From an uncultured Clostridia bacterium (GTDB lineage: Bacteria > Bacillota > Clostridia > Christensenellales > Borkfalkiaceae), in NCBI GenBank assembly GCA_947632195.1, contig CANROE010000003.1, forward strand, positions 1 to 64,000: a DNA stretch of 64,000 bases. The letters run 5' to 3'. The notes beneath the pieces were generated by a model. The model saw nothing but the letters and a program-made list of their open reading frames with translations. It ran no database searches and was not told where the DNA came from. Positions 27,846 through 37,524 of this stretch are shown one piece after another. Each line of letters begins with the position of its first letter. Within the stretch, counting starts at the first letter, position 1. The translations under genes and the position numbers were made by a program.

Positions 27846-28271
27846 TTACCAGCTGCCGAAGATGAGCGGTGTTCCGACGACCGTCCGGCCGCCGCCGACC
27901 GCGATCTGCAAGTTGACGGTCTCCCCCTTGACGGAAATCCCGCGCCCGAGCGCGGGCGAATAGAGATAATAGCTCGTGGCGCCGCCTGCCTGCTCGGTAA
28001 AGAGGAGCTCCGCGCCGAACTTTTGCGAAAACTCCTCATAGCGGTCGCCGCCGTAGACTGCGCTCTCCCCCTTCACCTCGCCCAAAAACAGCTTTTTCAG
28101 CGGGGAATCGGACATGACTGCATGCGCCGAAGAGTTTTCGGCGGAATAAAACGTATAGCTCTCGCCCTGTTCGAGCACGGGCGAATGCAAAAGGAGAAAG
28201 AGAAAGAACGCGCAGGCCGCGACAAGCGCAATGCGGAACAGATTGCCGAGCACGCCGAAAAATCTTCTCAT
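27846..28271 (-). CDS. Membrane-anchored hypothetical protein
   Basis: 141-aa ORF with one TM near the N-terminus. Confidence 0.65.
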   Translation of the reverse strand: MRRFFGVLGNLFRIALVAACAFFLFLLLHSPVLEQGESYTFYSAENSSAHAVMSDSPLKKLFLGEVKGESAVYGGDRYEEFSQKFGAELLFTEQAGGATSYYLYSPALGRGISVKGETVNLQIAVGGGRTVVGTPLIFGSW

Positions 28272-28347
28272 GAAAAAACACCCCCTCGGGAAATCGACAG
28301 GATGTTTGACACGTTTTTGAAATTTTATACATAAAAAATAATATGAA

Positions 28348-28388
28348 CGCCGCGCCGCCGAAAATTTCGGCGGCGCGGCGTTTTGTTT
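28348..28388. terminator. Strong GC hairpin terminator
   Basis: cgccgcgccgccgaaaatttcggcggcgcggcgttttgttt. Confidence 0.85.
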
Positions 28389-28469
28389 TAGAAATATGTA
28401 GGTTTTGTATTGCCCACCCCCTTAGCCCCCCTCCCTTAGGAGGGGGGTCCATTCTTGCCGTTTTTAATC

Positions 28470-28659
28470 TGTCATTTCGACCGAAGTCGCAGGCAGTGTG
28501 GAGAAATCTCGCCTTATCAGGGTTCCCGAAAAAGATTGCAGAGCAAGATTTTTCGGGAAGAGGAGCCACCGCACGCAAACGGAGCTTTTCGCAAGGAAAG
28601 CGTATAAAGCGGGCGTGTGGCGACGAGGTAGAGATGTCTCGACTGCGCTCGGAATGACA
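28470..28659 (-). repeat. Second composite A-G-A repeat (inverse of 13471-13676)
   Basis: tgtcatttcga...gagaaatctc - core - gagatgtctcga...ggaatgaca; core shares gcacgcaaacggagcttttcgcaaggaaagcgtataaagcgggcgtgtggcgacgaggtagag. Confidence 0.85.
28525..28557. repeat. Hairpin with tandem G.A mismatch (H1)
   Basis: CCCGAAAAA-GA-TTGC aga GCAA-GA-TTTTTCGGG; complementary arms apart from GA opposite GA. Confidence 0.9.
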
Positions 28660-28785
28660 TTTGAGAATGGCTCCTCCTCAGGAGGAGCACCGAGAAAATA
28701 AGGTGCCCCCTTCCCTACCCTCCCCCCAACAAGTTGGGGGGAGGCGAGTAAACCCCCTCTGTGGGAGAGGCATCAAGACAACCCC

Positions 28786-28832
28786 ACCTGTCTCACTGCG
28801 TGAGCCACCCGCCCCCACAAGCGGGGGCAGGT
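28786..28832. repeat. Family C palindromic repeat (47 bp)
   Basis: acctgtctcactgcgtgagccacccgcccccacaagcgggggcaggt. Confidence 0.85.
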
Positions 28833-28848
28833 CTCATGGAACGGGAGA

Positions 28849-29190
28849 TTATTCCTTCCCCCAGGGGAGAGGTTCGCCGCCGAGAATGTGAATGTGTAAA
28901 TGGTGCACTGTCTGCCCCGCGTTCTCCCCCTGGTTGATGACAAGGCGATACCCCTCGCCCAGCCCGAGCTTTTGCTGCAACTGCCCGATTTTTTCGAGCG
29001 TTCTTCCGAGCAGGTCGGCGCGCTCAGCGTTTATCTCGCTCAAATAGGAGAAATGCTCCTTCGGCACGCAGAGAAGATGGACCTTTGCAATGGGCGAAAT
29101 ATCCTTGAAAATGAGAATTTCGTCGTCCTCGTACACCTTTGCGGAAGGGATCTCCCCCGCCACGATCTTGCAAAAAATACAGTCGTTCAT
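28849..29190 (-). CDS. HIT-family hydrolase
   Basis: CIFCKIVAGEIPSAKVYEDDEILIFKDISP; GQTVHHLHIHILGG (HxHxH). Confidence 0.96.
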   Translation of the reverse strand: MNDCIFCKIVAGEIPSAKVYEDDEILIFKDISPIAKVHLLCVPKEHFSYLSEINAERADLLGRTLEKIGQLQQKLGLGEGYRLVINQGENAGQTVHHLHIHILGGEPLPWGKE

Positions 29191-30413
29191 TTGATTTCCT
29201 CCGTGATTTCGGCAAATGCGCCGTCTCGATCTGATTTGATAAGCCTTACGCGGGCGAGCATTCCCTCTTTCGCGCCGCTTGCATATACGCGGATATAGTT
29301 CTCGCTGTACCCGCCGTCCTCCTCAAAGAGAACGGTGCGCTCCGTCCCCAAAAAACGGGATATGTATGCGGTTTCGGCCCGCTTTGCGACTTCCGTCATG
29401 CGCGCCATGCGCTCCTTTTTGACAAACGCGGGCAGATCCTTCTTCTTCGCCGCCGCAGTCCCCGGGCGGGAAGAGAACGGAAAACAGTGCACCCGCGCAA
29501 ACCCCGCTTCGCCGATGATGGAAAGGCTCTCCTTGAAGTCCTCCTCCGTCTCGGTGGGAAAACCGACGATGATGTCCGTCGTGATGGCGGCGTCGGGGAA
29601 ATATTCGTAAATTTTTCGGCAGCAGTTGAGGTATTCTTCCCGCGTGTAGCGGCGGTTCATCGCTTTGAGCACCGCCGTAGAGCCGCTTTGCAGCGACAGA
29701 TGAAAATGCGGCGCGACATTGCCCGCCTCCTTCATCTGTGTGAGGAATTTTTCGTCCACGATCCCCTCTTCGAGAGAGCCCAAACGAATGCGCGCGGGAA
29801 CGTCTTTCAACATCAGCAACAATTCGCCCAAGCCGATTTCGCCGTCGCGGTAGGAGGAGACATCGATGCCCGTGAGGACGATCTCCTTTGCGCCGCAGCT
29901 TTCCGCCTCCGAAAGAACGCTCTCCGCGCTCCGCGAGCGCGTCCTGCCGCGCAAATAGGGAATGAGGCAATAGGAGCAAAAGCGGTTGCAGCCGTCCTGG
30001 ATGCGCAAAAAGGCGCGGGTCCTATTCTGTTTGGGGTACGGGAGCTCGCAAAAAACTTGTTCCGTTTCGCGGAAAATGCCCCGCTCTTCCAACACGTTCA
30101 GCACTTTGCCCTTGTTCTGCGCGCCGAGGACGAGGACGACCCCCTCCTTTTCGAGGAAGGCCTCCGCGTTCTGCTCGGAAGCGCAGCCGCACACCACCAC
30201 GGGCGCATTGGGGTTAAATTTGCGCATGCGCGCGACCGCCTGACGGGACTTGCGCTCCGCCTCGGCCGTCACCGCGCAGGTGTTGAGAAGATACAGATCG
30301 GCATAGCCGAGGGCGTCCGTGACCTCATAGCCCCGCTCTTCGAGCCCGCGCATCAAAGAGGCGCTCTCCACCTCGTTCATCTTGCACCCGAGGGTGAACA
30401 CGCAAGCCTTCAT
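29187..30413 (-). CDS. mtaB: tRNA (N6-threonylcarbamoyladenosine(37)-C2)-methylthiotransferase
   Basis: MKACVFTLGCKMNEVESASL; RAFLRIQDGCNRFCSYCLIPYLRG (radical SAM CxxxCxxC). Confidence 0.95.
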   Translation of the reverse strand: MKACVFTLGCKMNEVESASLMRGLEERGYEVTDALGYADLYLLNTCAVTAEAERKSRQAVARMRKFNPNAPVVVCGCASEQNAEAFLEKEGVVLVLGAQNKGKVLNVLEERGIFRETEQVFCELPYPKQNRTRAFLRIQDGCNRFCSYCLIPYLRGRTRSRSAESVLSEAESCGAKEIVLTGIDVSSYRDGEIGLGELLLMLKDVPARIRLGSLEEGIVDEKFLTQMKEAGNVAPHFHLSLQSGSTAVLKAMNRRYTREEYLNCCRKIYEYFPDAAITTDIIVGFPTETEEDFKESLSIIGEAGFARVHCFPFSSRPGTAAAKKKDLPAFVKKERMARMTEVAKRAETAYISRFLGTERTVLFEEDGGYSENYIRVYASGAKEGMLARVRLIKSDRDGAFAEITEEIK

Positions 30414-31123
30414 CCGAGTTCCCCCGATTCGTACATGACGACGGACAAAAGCGCGATCGCCGCCGTCTCCGCCCGTAAAATTCTCTTGCCGAGGGAGACG
30501 CCCGTAAACCCGTAGGACTTTGCAAGCGCGAATTCCTCCTCCGAGAAACCGCCCTCGCTGCCCACGACGAGCGCGACAGAGCCCGAGAGCCCCTTTATAT
30601 CGCCCTCGCTCTTTTCCAAAAATTCGCAGGCAAAGAGCTTCTTTTGATACCCGTTTGCACTTTTTAAGGCGTCCTCGTACTTTTCATAATAGACGACCTC
30701 GAGCGCGACGGAGCGCATGCACTGTTTTGCCGCCTCGCGGGAGACGCGGTTCAAACGCTCTAACTTGTTCGCATTCATATACGCCGCACAGTAGCGGGAG
30801 GAAAATACGCCGATCTTGGCCGCGCCGAGTTCCACCGCCTTTTGCACGACAAGCTCTGTTTTATCCCCTTTGAGCGCGCCGACAAGGAGGCAGACGTCTG
30901 TCTGCGGCTCGCGGCTGCCCGCTCTCTTTTCGAGCACATGGACGAGCATTTTCTCCCGCTCTACCTTGGCGACGACGGCGGAATATTCCGCGCCGCTTCC
31001 GTCGAGAAGGGAAATTTCGCTCCCCTCGCGCAGACGCAGTACGTTTTTGGCATGACGGAATTCGTCGCCCGTGAGCGCGACTTCCTCGGAGATATGGTCG
31101 ATAAAGAAACGGTTGCGTGCCAT
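30410..31123 (-). CDS. rsmE: 16S rRNA m3U1498 methyltransferase
   Basis: MARNRFFIDHISEEVALTGDEFRHAKNVLRLREGSEISLLDG; VGSEGGFSEEEFALAKSYGFTGVSLGKRILRAETA. Confidence 0.94.
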   Translation of the reverse strand: MARNRFFIDHISEEVALTGDEFRHAKNVLRLREGSEISLLDGSGAEYSAVVAKVEREKMLVHVLEKRAGSREPQTDVCLLVGALKGDKTELVVQKAVELGAAKIGVFSSRYCAAYMNANKLERLNRVSREAAKQCMRSVALEVVYYEKYEDALKSANGYQKKLFACEFLEKSEGDIKGLSGSVALVVGSEGGFSEEEFALAKSYGFTGVSLGKRILRAETAAIALLSVVMYESGELG

Positions 31124-31147
31124 GATTTTTTTGTGTAGGGGGTATTG

Positions 31148-31185
31148 TGAGATTTCTCCACGCGCTTCGCTTGGTCGAAATGACA
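31148..31185 (+). repeat. Family A repeat
   Basis: tgagatttctccacgcgcttcgcttggtcgaaatgaca. Confidence 0.85.
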
Positions 31186-31313
31186 TATTGGGGACAGCGG
31201 CTCGGAATGACGCAAAAGTTCGCCCTTCGCAACATAAAATGTGCAGGCGGGGCAAAACGACCCTCTTGTTGTGTCGGACAGGGTGACGTGATAAGAACGC
31301 GTGCGCGAGGCGT

Positions 31314-32249
31314 TTACTTCCTGAATGCAAGGGCGAACCATTCGCCGTCGCACTGCTCTTTTAGCAATGTAAAGCCGAGCGCGGCATAGGTCTGCTTGAC
31401 GAATTCGAGCCGCTCTTTGATAATTCCGCTCAAAAGGAGCACACCGCCCTCTTTGAGAGCGCTTTTCGCCGAGGGGGCAAGCAGCGCAAGCACCTCCGCC
31501 GTGATGTTTGCGACAATCAAATCGGCCTCAAAATTTGACCCGTCCAGCAAATTCGCCTCGGAAACGATGACCTTTTCCGAAACGCCGCTCTTGAAAGCGT
31601 TGTGTTTCGCGCTCTTGACGGCGATGGGGTCGAGGTCGGAAAGATAGCAGAGTTTTGCGCCGAGCTTGACCGCCGAAATGCCCAAAATGCCGCTCCCGCA
31701 GCCCACGTCGAGCACGACGTCTCCCTCTTTGAGATACTCCTGCAAGAGCTCCACGCACATGCGGGTGGTCTCGTGTTCGCCTGTGCCGAACGCCATGCTC
31801 GAATCGAGCGAGACGATCTCCTCCTGCGCCTCTTTGGAATAGGAGAGCCACTCGGGAACGACGACGATCCGCCCGATATGAATGGGACGGAAGTGCTTTT
31901 TCCAGACGTCGATCCAATCGTCCCCCTCGATCTCGCGCTTGGTATCTTCGAGGGTGCCGAAGTCGATCGCGCCTCCGCTCAGTACGCGGCGGCGATTGAT
32001 CTCCTCCATGACGGCCGAAATTTTTTCGGCCTCCGCAGGCGTGAAATAGCACTTGACGAGAACGTCCGTTTTCGGCTCCGAAACGCTGTCGTCCATGTAG
32101 TCCCAAAAGACGGTGGAATCTCTTTGCAGCGCCAAAATGTCGTTATGGTCGCATACGGTGACGCCGTAGGAGGTGTACTCCCACATGACGTCCGAAACGA
32201 GCTCGCTCGCCTCGCTTGTGGTATGAACGGTAAGTTCGATGAATTTCAT
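31314..32249 (-). CDS. prmA: Ribosomal protein L11 methyltransferase
   Basis: MAFGTGEHETTRMCVELLQEYLKEGDVVLDVGCGSGILGISAVKLGA; DLIVANITAEVL. Confidence 0.95.
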   Translation of the reverse strand: MKFIELTVHTTSEASELVSDVMWEYTSYGVTVCDHNDILALQRDSTVFWDYMDDSVSEPKTDVLVKCYFTPAEAEKISAVMEEINRRRVLSGGAIDFGTLEDTKREIEGDDWIDVWKKHFRPIHIGRIVVVPEWLSYSKEAQEEIVSLDSSMAFGTGEHETTRMCVELLQEYLKEGDVVLDVGCGSGILGISAVKLGAKLCYLSDLDPIAVKSAKHNAFKSGVSEKVIVSEANLLDGSNFEADLIVANITAEVLALLAPSAKSALKEGGVLLLSGIIKERLEFVKQTYAALGFTLLKEQCDGEWFALAFRK

Positions 32250-32264
32250 ATGCCGCCCTTATAA

Positions 32265-33758
32265 TCAATATAATATCTGTGCCGTGTCGGGCAAGGTGAG
32301 GACTTTCGCGTTGTCGCCGCGTACCGAAAATTTTTCCTCGGGGAAGGAGGTGTGCGGGATAAAATACACCCGTTTCTCCCGCCATGCGCCCTTCGATTCG
32401 GCGCTAAAATACCCCTCGGACAAAATTTTATTCATGAGCGCGCGGTTGATCTCCACGATCGCCGAACGGTACCCGTCCGCAAAACAGTTCAAAATCGCGG
32501 TGCGGATCCGCATTGCCATGTAGATATCGGATAGAATGTATCCCTGCCGCGTACAGTGGGAACAGGGTTTGAGCAAGAAGGACGCGAGCTCTTCCGACAT
32601 CCTCTTTCGCGTAAACAGCGTGACACACAGATCGCTCATCGGCAGTACCCTGCTTTTGGCGCGGTCCTCCGAGAGCGCCTGTTCGAGCGCCGCTGTGACG
32701 GCCTCACGGTGTTCCTCCTGCGCCATGTCGATGAAATCCACCGCCACGATCCCGCCGATGTTGCGGATACGGACCTGCCGTGCGATCTCCTTTGCCGCCA
32801 GAAGATTGGTATTGAGCACCGTGCTTTCGAGGTCGTTTTCCCCCGTGTACTTGCCCGTGTTGACGTCGAATACTGTCATCGCCTCGGTGCGGTCGATGAT
32901 GAGATGGGCTCCGTTTTCAAGTTTGATCTGCGGGTCGGTGAGGGCGAAGATCTGCTCGTCCAACCCGTAAAAGGCGAACATGCTCCGCTCGCCCGTATAG
33001 CGGACGATCCGCTTTTCCCCGAGATCGGCGCGCATGCGCGCGAGACGAACGACCTTTTCATACAGCTCGCCGTCGCCGACGTACACCTTTGCGTCGCTGT
33101 CGCCCAAAGAATCCCGCATGACCTTGACGGGCAAGTCGTACTCCTTGTACACCGCCGCGCCCACGGGAGCCGTCTTTGCGGCGTCGAGCGTGGCGCGGTA
33201 GACCCGCTTTAAGTACTCGGACTCGATTTTGAGCGCGCGTTTCGTCGCCCCCGTCGCCGCCGTGCGCACGATAAAGCCCTGCCCATCCCCGCGCAGCTTG
33301 TCCGCCTCCTTCAAAAGCTCTTCCCTCGTCTTTTCGTCCGTGATCTTGCGGGAAATGCCCAAAAAGTCGGTGCGGGGCAAAAAGATCAGATTCTTCCCGA
33401 CAAAGGAGAGCTCCGCAGAGACCTTTGCCCCCTTGCTGCCGCGCGGCGTTTTGACGACCTGCACCAGAATTTCATCCCCCGCTTTCAGTTGGGCGCCGGA
33501 GGCCTTTCCGCTGCCGTCGTAGCTGGAAAAGAGCGCCGCTCCCTCATTGAGCGGAAGATAGCAGTTGCGCTCCATGCCGCAGGACACAAACGCCGCCTGC
33601 ATTCCCTGCACGATGTTTGCAACTCTGCCTTTATAAATATTCCCGAGGACGTCGCCCTGCTTTTCGCTTTCAACGCCCACTTCGATAATTTTGCCGTCCT
33701 CTGCGTAAATGGCGATCTGCTCCCCGCAGAAACGGTCGAAAAACCATTCCTTCTTCAT
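32265..33758 (-). CDS. rng: Ribonuclease E/G family
   Basis: AYINIYKGRVANIVQGMQAAF-type S1 region; GGIVAVDFIDMAQEEHREAVTAALEQALSEDRAKSRVLPMSDLCVTLFTRKR. Confidence 0.94.
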   Translation of the reverse strand: MKKEWFFDRFCGEQIAIYAEDGKIIEVGVESEKQGDVLGNIYKGRVANIVQGMQAAFVSCGMERNCYLPLNEGAALFSSYDGSGKASGAQLKAGDEILVQVVKTPRGSKGAKVSAELSFVGKNLIFLPRTDFLGISRKITDEKTREELLKEADKLRGDGQGFIVRTAATGATKRALKIESEYLKRVYRATLDAAKTAPVGAAVYKEYDLPVKVMRDSLGDSDAKVYVGDGELYEKVVRLARMRADLGEKRIVRYTGERSMFAFYGLDEQIFALTDPQIKLENGAHLIIDRTEAMTVFDVNTGKYTGENDLESTVLNTNLLAAKEIARQVRIRNIGGIVAVDFIDMAQEEHREAVTAALEQALSEDRAKSRVLPMSDLCVTLFTRKRMSEELASFLLKPCSHCTRQGYILSDIYMAMRIRTAILNCFADGYRSAIVEINRALMNKILSEGYFSAESKGAWREKRVYFIPHTSFPEEKFSVRGDNAKVLTLPDTAQILY

Positions 33759-33834
33759 ATGCCGACCAAAAAGAAGTTTTTCTTATTGTATCATACATTT
33801 TCTTTTTAAGCAAGAGTTTTTTTACGGACAAAAA

Positions 33835-33855
33835 GCCTCTCCTAAAAGGAGAGGC
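33835..33855 (-). terminator. Terminator hairpin overlapping the spoIVFB-like stop codon
   Basis: gcctctcctaaaaggagaggc, followed on the minus strand by TTTTTGTCC. Confidence 0.75.
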
Positions 33856-34723
33856 AATCTTTGAGTTTCCGGCCGTATCCGCCCTCTTGCAAAACGGAGA
33901 AAAGTTCCTCTTCCGGAAGTTCGCCGAGGAATTCCCCGCCGTCGAAGAGCACGAACACGAGATATTTGTCCTCGCGCAGATACCGCATGGCCTCCCCCGC
34001 CGTCTTTTCGGCAGAGAGGACAATCCTCTTCTCCTCGATCCCGCGCGAAAAATTTTTGGGTGCAAACATGAGCCGGCCGTAACTTCCGCCCCCGAAACCG
34101 CCCGCAAAGAGCAGCACGGCAAAAAACAGCGCGCCGAAATTGGGCTTTGCGACGCAGCATGTGTAGATAAAACAGCCCAAGATCGCCGCCGCCGTGACAA
34201 AACTCACTACGCGGCAAATGATCGCCGATCTCCTCTCTCCGACGGGGCGCAAGAGCACCCGCAAGATCCTGCCGCCGTCGAGCGGGAAGGCGGGAAGTAG
34301 ATTGACGAGAAAGAGGGAAATGGAGATGTATGCGGCGACGTCGGTGTAAGGATAGGTCTCGGGATAGAGCCACCAGAGCGCGGCAAACCCGAGCGCGGTG
34401 AGCGCGTTTGCGAGCGGCCCCGCAAGGCATACCCAAATTTCCTGCAAGGGAGAGATCCCGCGAATATCCCCAGAAATGACCGCCCCGTATGGCATGAGAA
34501 CGATTTTATCGAGCGAATATCCCATTCTCCGCGCCGCAACGGAGTGGGCGAGCTCATGTTCGAGCGCGGCAAACACTGCCGAGAGCAGAAGGAGAAGCTG
34601 CCCCGTAAATGCCGAAACGATGAGCGCCACCGCAAAGAGCGGGTGAACTTTCAGCCTCGGCTCAGCTCCACGCAAGCGTGTTTTCGTTGACTGTGAGACA
34701 GTTGAGAAGGGTCCCGTCCTCAT
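33842..34723 (-). CDS. spoIVFB: M50 site-2 protease, SpoIVFB-like
   Basis: AALEHELAHSVAARRMGY (HExxH) and NLLPAFPLDGGRILR; next to a SpoIVFA-like gene and rng. True start may be internal (overlap with upstream CDS). Confidence 0.82.
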   Translation of the reverse strand: MRTGPFSTVSQSTKTRLRGAEPRLKVHPLFAVALIVSAFTGQLLLLLSAVFAALEHELAHSVAARRMGYSLDKIVLMPYGAVISGDIRGISPLQEIWVCLAGPLANALTALGFAALWWLYPETYPYTDVAAYISISLFLVNLLPAFPLDGGRILRVLLRPVGERRSAIICRVVSFVTAAAILGCFIYTCCVAKPNFGALFFAVLLFAGGFGGGSYGRLMFAPKNFSRGIEEKRIVLSAEKTAGEAMRYLREDKYLVFVLFDGGEFLGELPEEELFSVLQEGGYGRKLKDCLSF

Positions 34724-35393
34724 AGAACATCACGCGGATCTCCCCCTCTCCGTCCGACCAGCCGAGAGGAATATTGCTCCTGATCTCATCGCCCTCGGCG
34801 CCATAGACATGGTCGAGCCCGCTGATAATGGAGGAGAAATGATCGGAATGTCTGACTTCCACCGTGTACCCCGTTTCGGCGTTGCCGTTGACGGAAGAGA
34901 GTTTCCCCGCGCAGGGAGAATAGACGCTGCACTGCGACGTGAAGGAGAGCACTCCCGTCTCGGAGACGGCGAGTTCCGCCTCTACCGTGTCATTGACGAC
35001 GGGCGAGAGGGTGAATTCGGAATAGGTGCGCGTATCCGCCTGCTCGGTGCTGTCGTTTCCGAACAGTCCGCGCACGAAGGTGTTGATGGCGCTGTTGGGC
35101 AAAAAGATATTGGTGAGGAAAATGGCGGCGCACAGCGCGCAGACCGCGATGAATTCCCCCACGATCACCCGCCGCGCCGTCTTGTTCTTCTTCCCCTCAT
35201 AGGCCGCATTGCGGGCAATGGGCGTGCTCTCCGCGTAGGACGGGTCCTCCGATTCGAGCTTTTCGTTCACTTCTTCCACAAGCTGTTGTTGGAGATCGGG
35301 TTCTCTCTCCTTCTTTTTGCGTTCCTTCCGCCGCACGGTGACCGTCTCGACGGGAATTTCGAGCATTTCGGCATATTCGAGCTCTTCATTCAT
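34662..35393 (-). CDS. spoIVFA: SpoIVFA-like degenerate M23 membrane protein
   Basis: TM near residue 90, LytM-like C-terminal region, immediately upstream of the M50 protease gene. Confidence 0.65.
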   Translation of the reverse strand: MNEELEYAEMLEIPVETVTVRRKERKKKEREPDLQQQLVEEVNEKLESEDPSYAESTPIARNAAYEGKKNKTARRVIVGEFIAVCALCAAIFLTNIFLPNSAINTFVRGLFGNDSTEQADTRTYSEFTLSPVVNDTVEAELAVSETGVLSFTSQCSVYSPCAGKLSSVNGNAETGYTVEVRHSDHFSSIISGLDHVYGAEGDEIRSNIPLGWSDGEGEIRVMFYEDGTLLNCLTVNENTLAWS

Positions 35394-35461
35394 GATGACA
35401 CCTCTTTGAAAATCTTTGTGTCATAGTTTATGCCGCGATTTTCCCGTTTAGAAGAAAAAAT

Positions 35462-35484
35462 CCCTGTCGAAGTCACACGACAGA
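35462..35484 (-). terminator. Terminator downstream of the cysteine desulfurase gene
   Basis: ctgtcgaagtcacacgacag region followed on the minus strand by GGGATTTTTTC. Confidence 0.7.
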
Positions 35485-35513
35485 GATTATTTTTCATATA
35501 ATAAAGGCGAAAT

Positions 35514-36611
35514 TTACGTTTGCGAGAGCAGCTGTATGACCTTGCGGGCGGCAAAGAGCGTCTCCTCTTCCGTCGTCTCCGCGCCGAAAGAAAAGCGCAC
35601 CCCCTTTTTCGCCTCCTCGGGCGTTCTGCCCATTGCGAGCATCACATGCGAGGGGAGCGCCGCATGCGCCGAGCACGCCGCTCCGCCCGACGCCGCCACG
35701 CCGTGCAGATCGAGTACGTTCAAAAACGCCTCTCCTCCTCTTACAAAAGTAAGATGGGAGATGTTCGGCGCGCGGTTTTCGCCGTCCCGTTTGACTTCTC
35801 CGCCGAGCGCAGAGAGAATTTCTTGTTCAAAGAGGTCGCGGAGCCTTCCCGTGTGCGCGCAGAATTTTTCCCTGTTTTGCTGCGCAAGAGAAAGCGCCTC
35901 CGCAAAGCCGACGATCCCCGCCACGTTTAAAGTGCCGCCGCGAAGAGCGCGTTCCTGCTCTCCGCCCACGATGAGGGGACTTACCTTTACGCCCTTTTTG
36001 ACGATGAGCGCGCCCACCCCCTTGGGACCGCCGAGTTTGTGCGCAGAGAGGGAGATCGCGTCCGCATGGCGAAGAATGTCCGCCAAATTCAGAGTGCAAG
36101 ACGCCTGTACACAGTCCGAGAAAAAGAGAGCGCCCCGCGAATGGGCGCATTCCGCGAGCGCTTCGGTGGGCTGGATACAGCCCGTTTCGTTATTGACCGC
36201 CATCACGCAGACAAGCCCCGTGTCCTCTTTCATCGAGCCGCAGAGGTGTTCGGGTGTGACGAAACCCTCCTCGGAGACGGCGCAAGTCTTTCCCCCCGCA
36301 CTCCGCAGAGAGAGGGCGGAGAGCGCAGCGGCATGCTCGATGGGAGAAAGGAGGGCGCTCCCCACCCCCATGCAGCGCACTGCCCAATTATCCGCCTCGG
36401 TCCCGCCCGAGGTGAAGTAAACTTCGCCCGCGCCGACGCCGAGGATCTCTGCGATCCTGTCGCGCGCGGAAGTGACGGCATACGCCGCCTCCCTGCCGAA
36501 CGAGTGGAGGGAGGCGGGATTGCCGAACTTGCCCGAAAGATAGGGAATCATCTTTTCGAGCACTTCCGCTTTGAGCGGCGAAGTCGCCGCATAGTCGAGG
36601 TAGACGTTCAT
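35514..36611 (-). CDS. Cysteine desulfurase (NifS/IscS-like)
   Basis: MNVYLDYAATSPLKAEVLEKMIPYL; SLSAHKLGGPKGVGALIVKKG; ASGGAACSAHAALPSHVM. Confidence 0.95.
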   Translation of the reverse strand: MNVYLDYAATSPLKAEVLEKMIPYLSGKFGNPASLHSFGREAAYAVTSARDRIAEILGVGAGEVYFTSGGTEADNWAVRCMGVGSALLSPIEHAAALSALSLRSAGGKTCAVSEEGFVTPEHLCGSMKEDTGLVCVMAVNNETGCIQPTEALAECAHSRGALFFSDCVQASCTLNLADILRHADAISLSAHKLGGPKGVGALIVKKGVKVSPLIVGGEQERALRGGTLNVAGIVGFAEALSLAQQNREKFCAHTGRLRDLFEQEILSALGGEVKRDGENRAPNISHLTFVRGGEAFLNVLDLHGVAASGGAACSAHAALPSHVMLAMGRTPEEAKKGVRFSFGAETTEEETLFAARKVIQLLSQT

Positions 36612-36642
36612 CTTTTACAGAAAGACGCGGGCGCTTTACGGT

Positions 36643-37383
36643 TTACTGCCAATCGCAGACATTCACCCATTTGGAGAGGAATTCCGCCTCCTCGGGCTTG
36701 TTCTTGACCGACTGCGACGCCGCGACAATGGGCAGCACCCGCTGAACATATTGGATGGCGGTGTCCGTCTTTAAGCAATATTTTTTGAGATATTTTTCGG
36801 CGACGTCGGGCTGGCCGTGCAGATGGAACAGAAGATAGGTACGCGCGGCGTCTGCCGAGCCGTTGCCCTGCGTGGCGTGCGCCCAGTCGATGATGTAGGG
36901 AGTGCCGTCCTTTGCGATGATGATGTTGCTCGGCTGGAAATCGCCGTGGCAGAGCTTTTTATGGCGGGGCAGACCGTCCAGCCGCACATGCAGGTCGTAG
37001 CGCACGGTGGCGGGGAAGGAGCTCGCCGAAATTTTGGCGTGCATCTTGTCCCTCAAATGTCCCAAAAGCGGCACTTTTTCTCTGCTCATGCGGATTTGCA
37101 GATCGACGAAGAAATCGAGATATTCATCGAGCTTTTCGGGGTTCTTTTTCATGAGACTGTCGAGCGTTTCGCCCTCGATGAATTCCCATGTGAGCGACCA
37201 ATTCCCGTCGATCACGGAGACTTCGAGTATCTTGGGGATATTGAGGGAGGTCTCCTCGACGCGCGCCTGGTTGAGCGCCTCGTTCAAGATCCCCGCCTTG
37301 GAATAGGTCTCGTCGAAGGACTTGATGAGTTTGTTTCCGTCGCGATATACCTTTTTGCCGATCCCCGTGTAGATGAGTTCCAT
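36643..37383 (-). CDS. Phosphotransferase of the APH/choline kinase fold
   Basis: KLCHGDFQPSNIIIAKDGTPYIIDWAHATQGNGSADAARTYLL. Confidence 0.88.
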   Translation of the reverse strand: MELIYTGIGKKVYRDGNKLIKSFDETYSKAGILNEALNQARVEETSLNIPKILEVSVIDGNWSLTWEFIEGETLDSLMKKNPEKLDEYLDFFVDLQIRMSREKVPLLGHLRDKMHAKISASSFPATVRYDLHVRLDGLPRHKKLCHGDFQPSNIIIAKDGTPYIIDWAHATQGNGSADAARTYLLFHLHGQPDVAEKYLKKYCLKTDTAIQYVQRVLPIVAASQSVKNKPEEAEFLSKWVNVCDWQ

Positions 37384-37524
37384 GTTTTCCTCCTTATCAT
37401 GCGGAAACAGTCCGCTCCCTGCGCCGTTATTATAGCGCAAAAACCCGAAATTGTAAATAGACTTCCGAAAAATATTTTCAAAAACAAAAGCGAACCCTGT
37501 TATATTATACGAGAGAGGAAAGAG

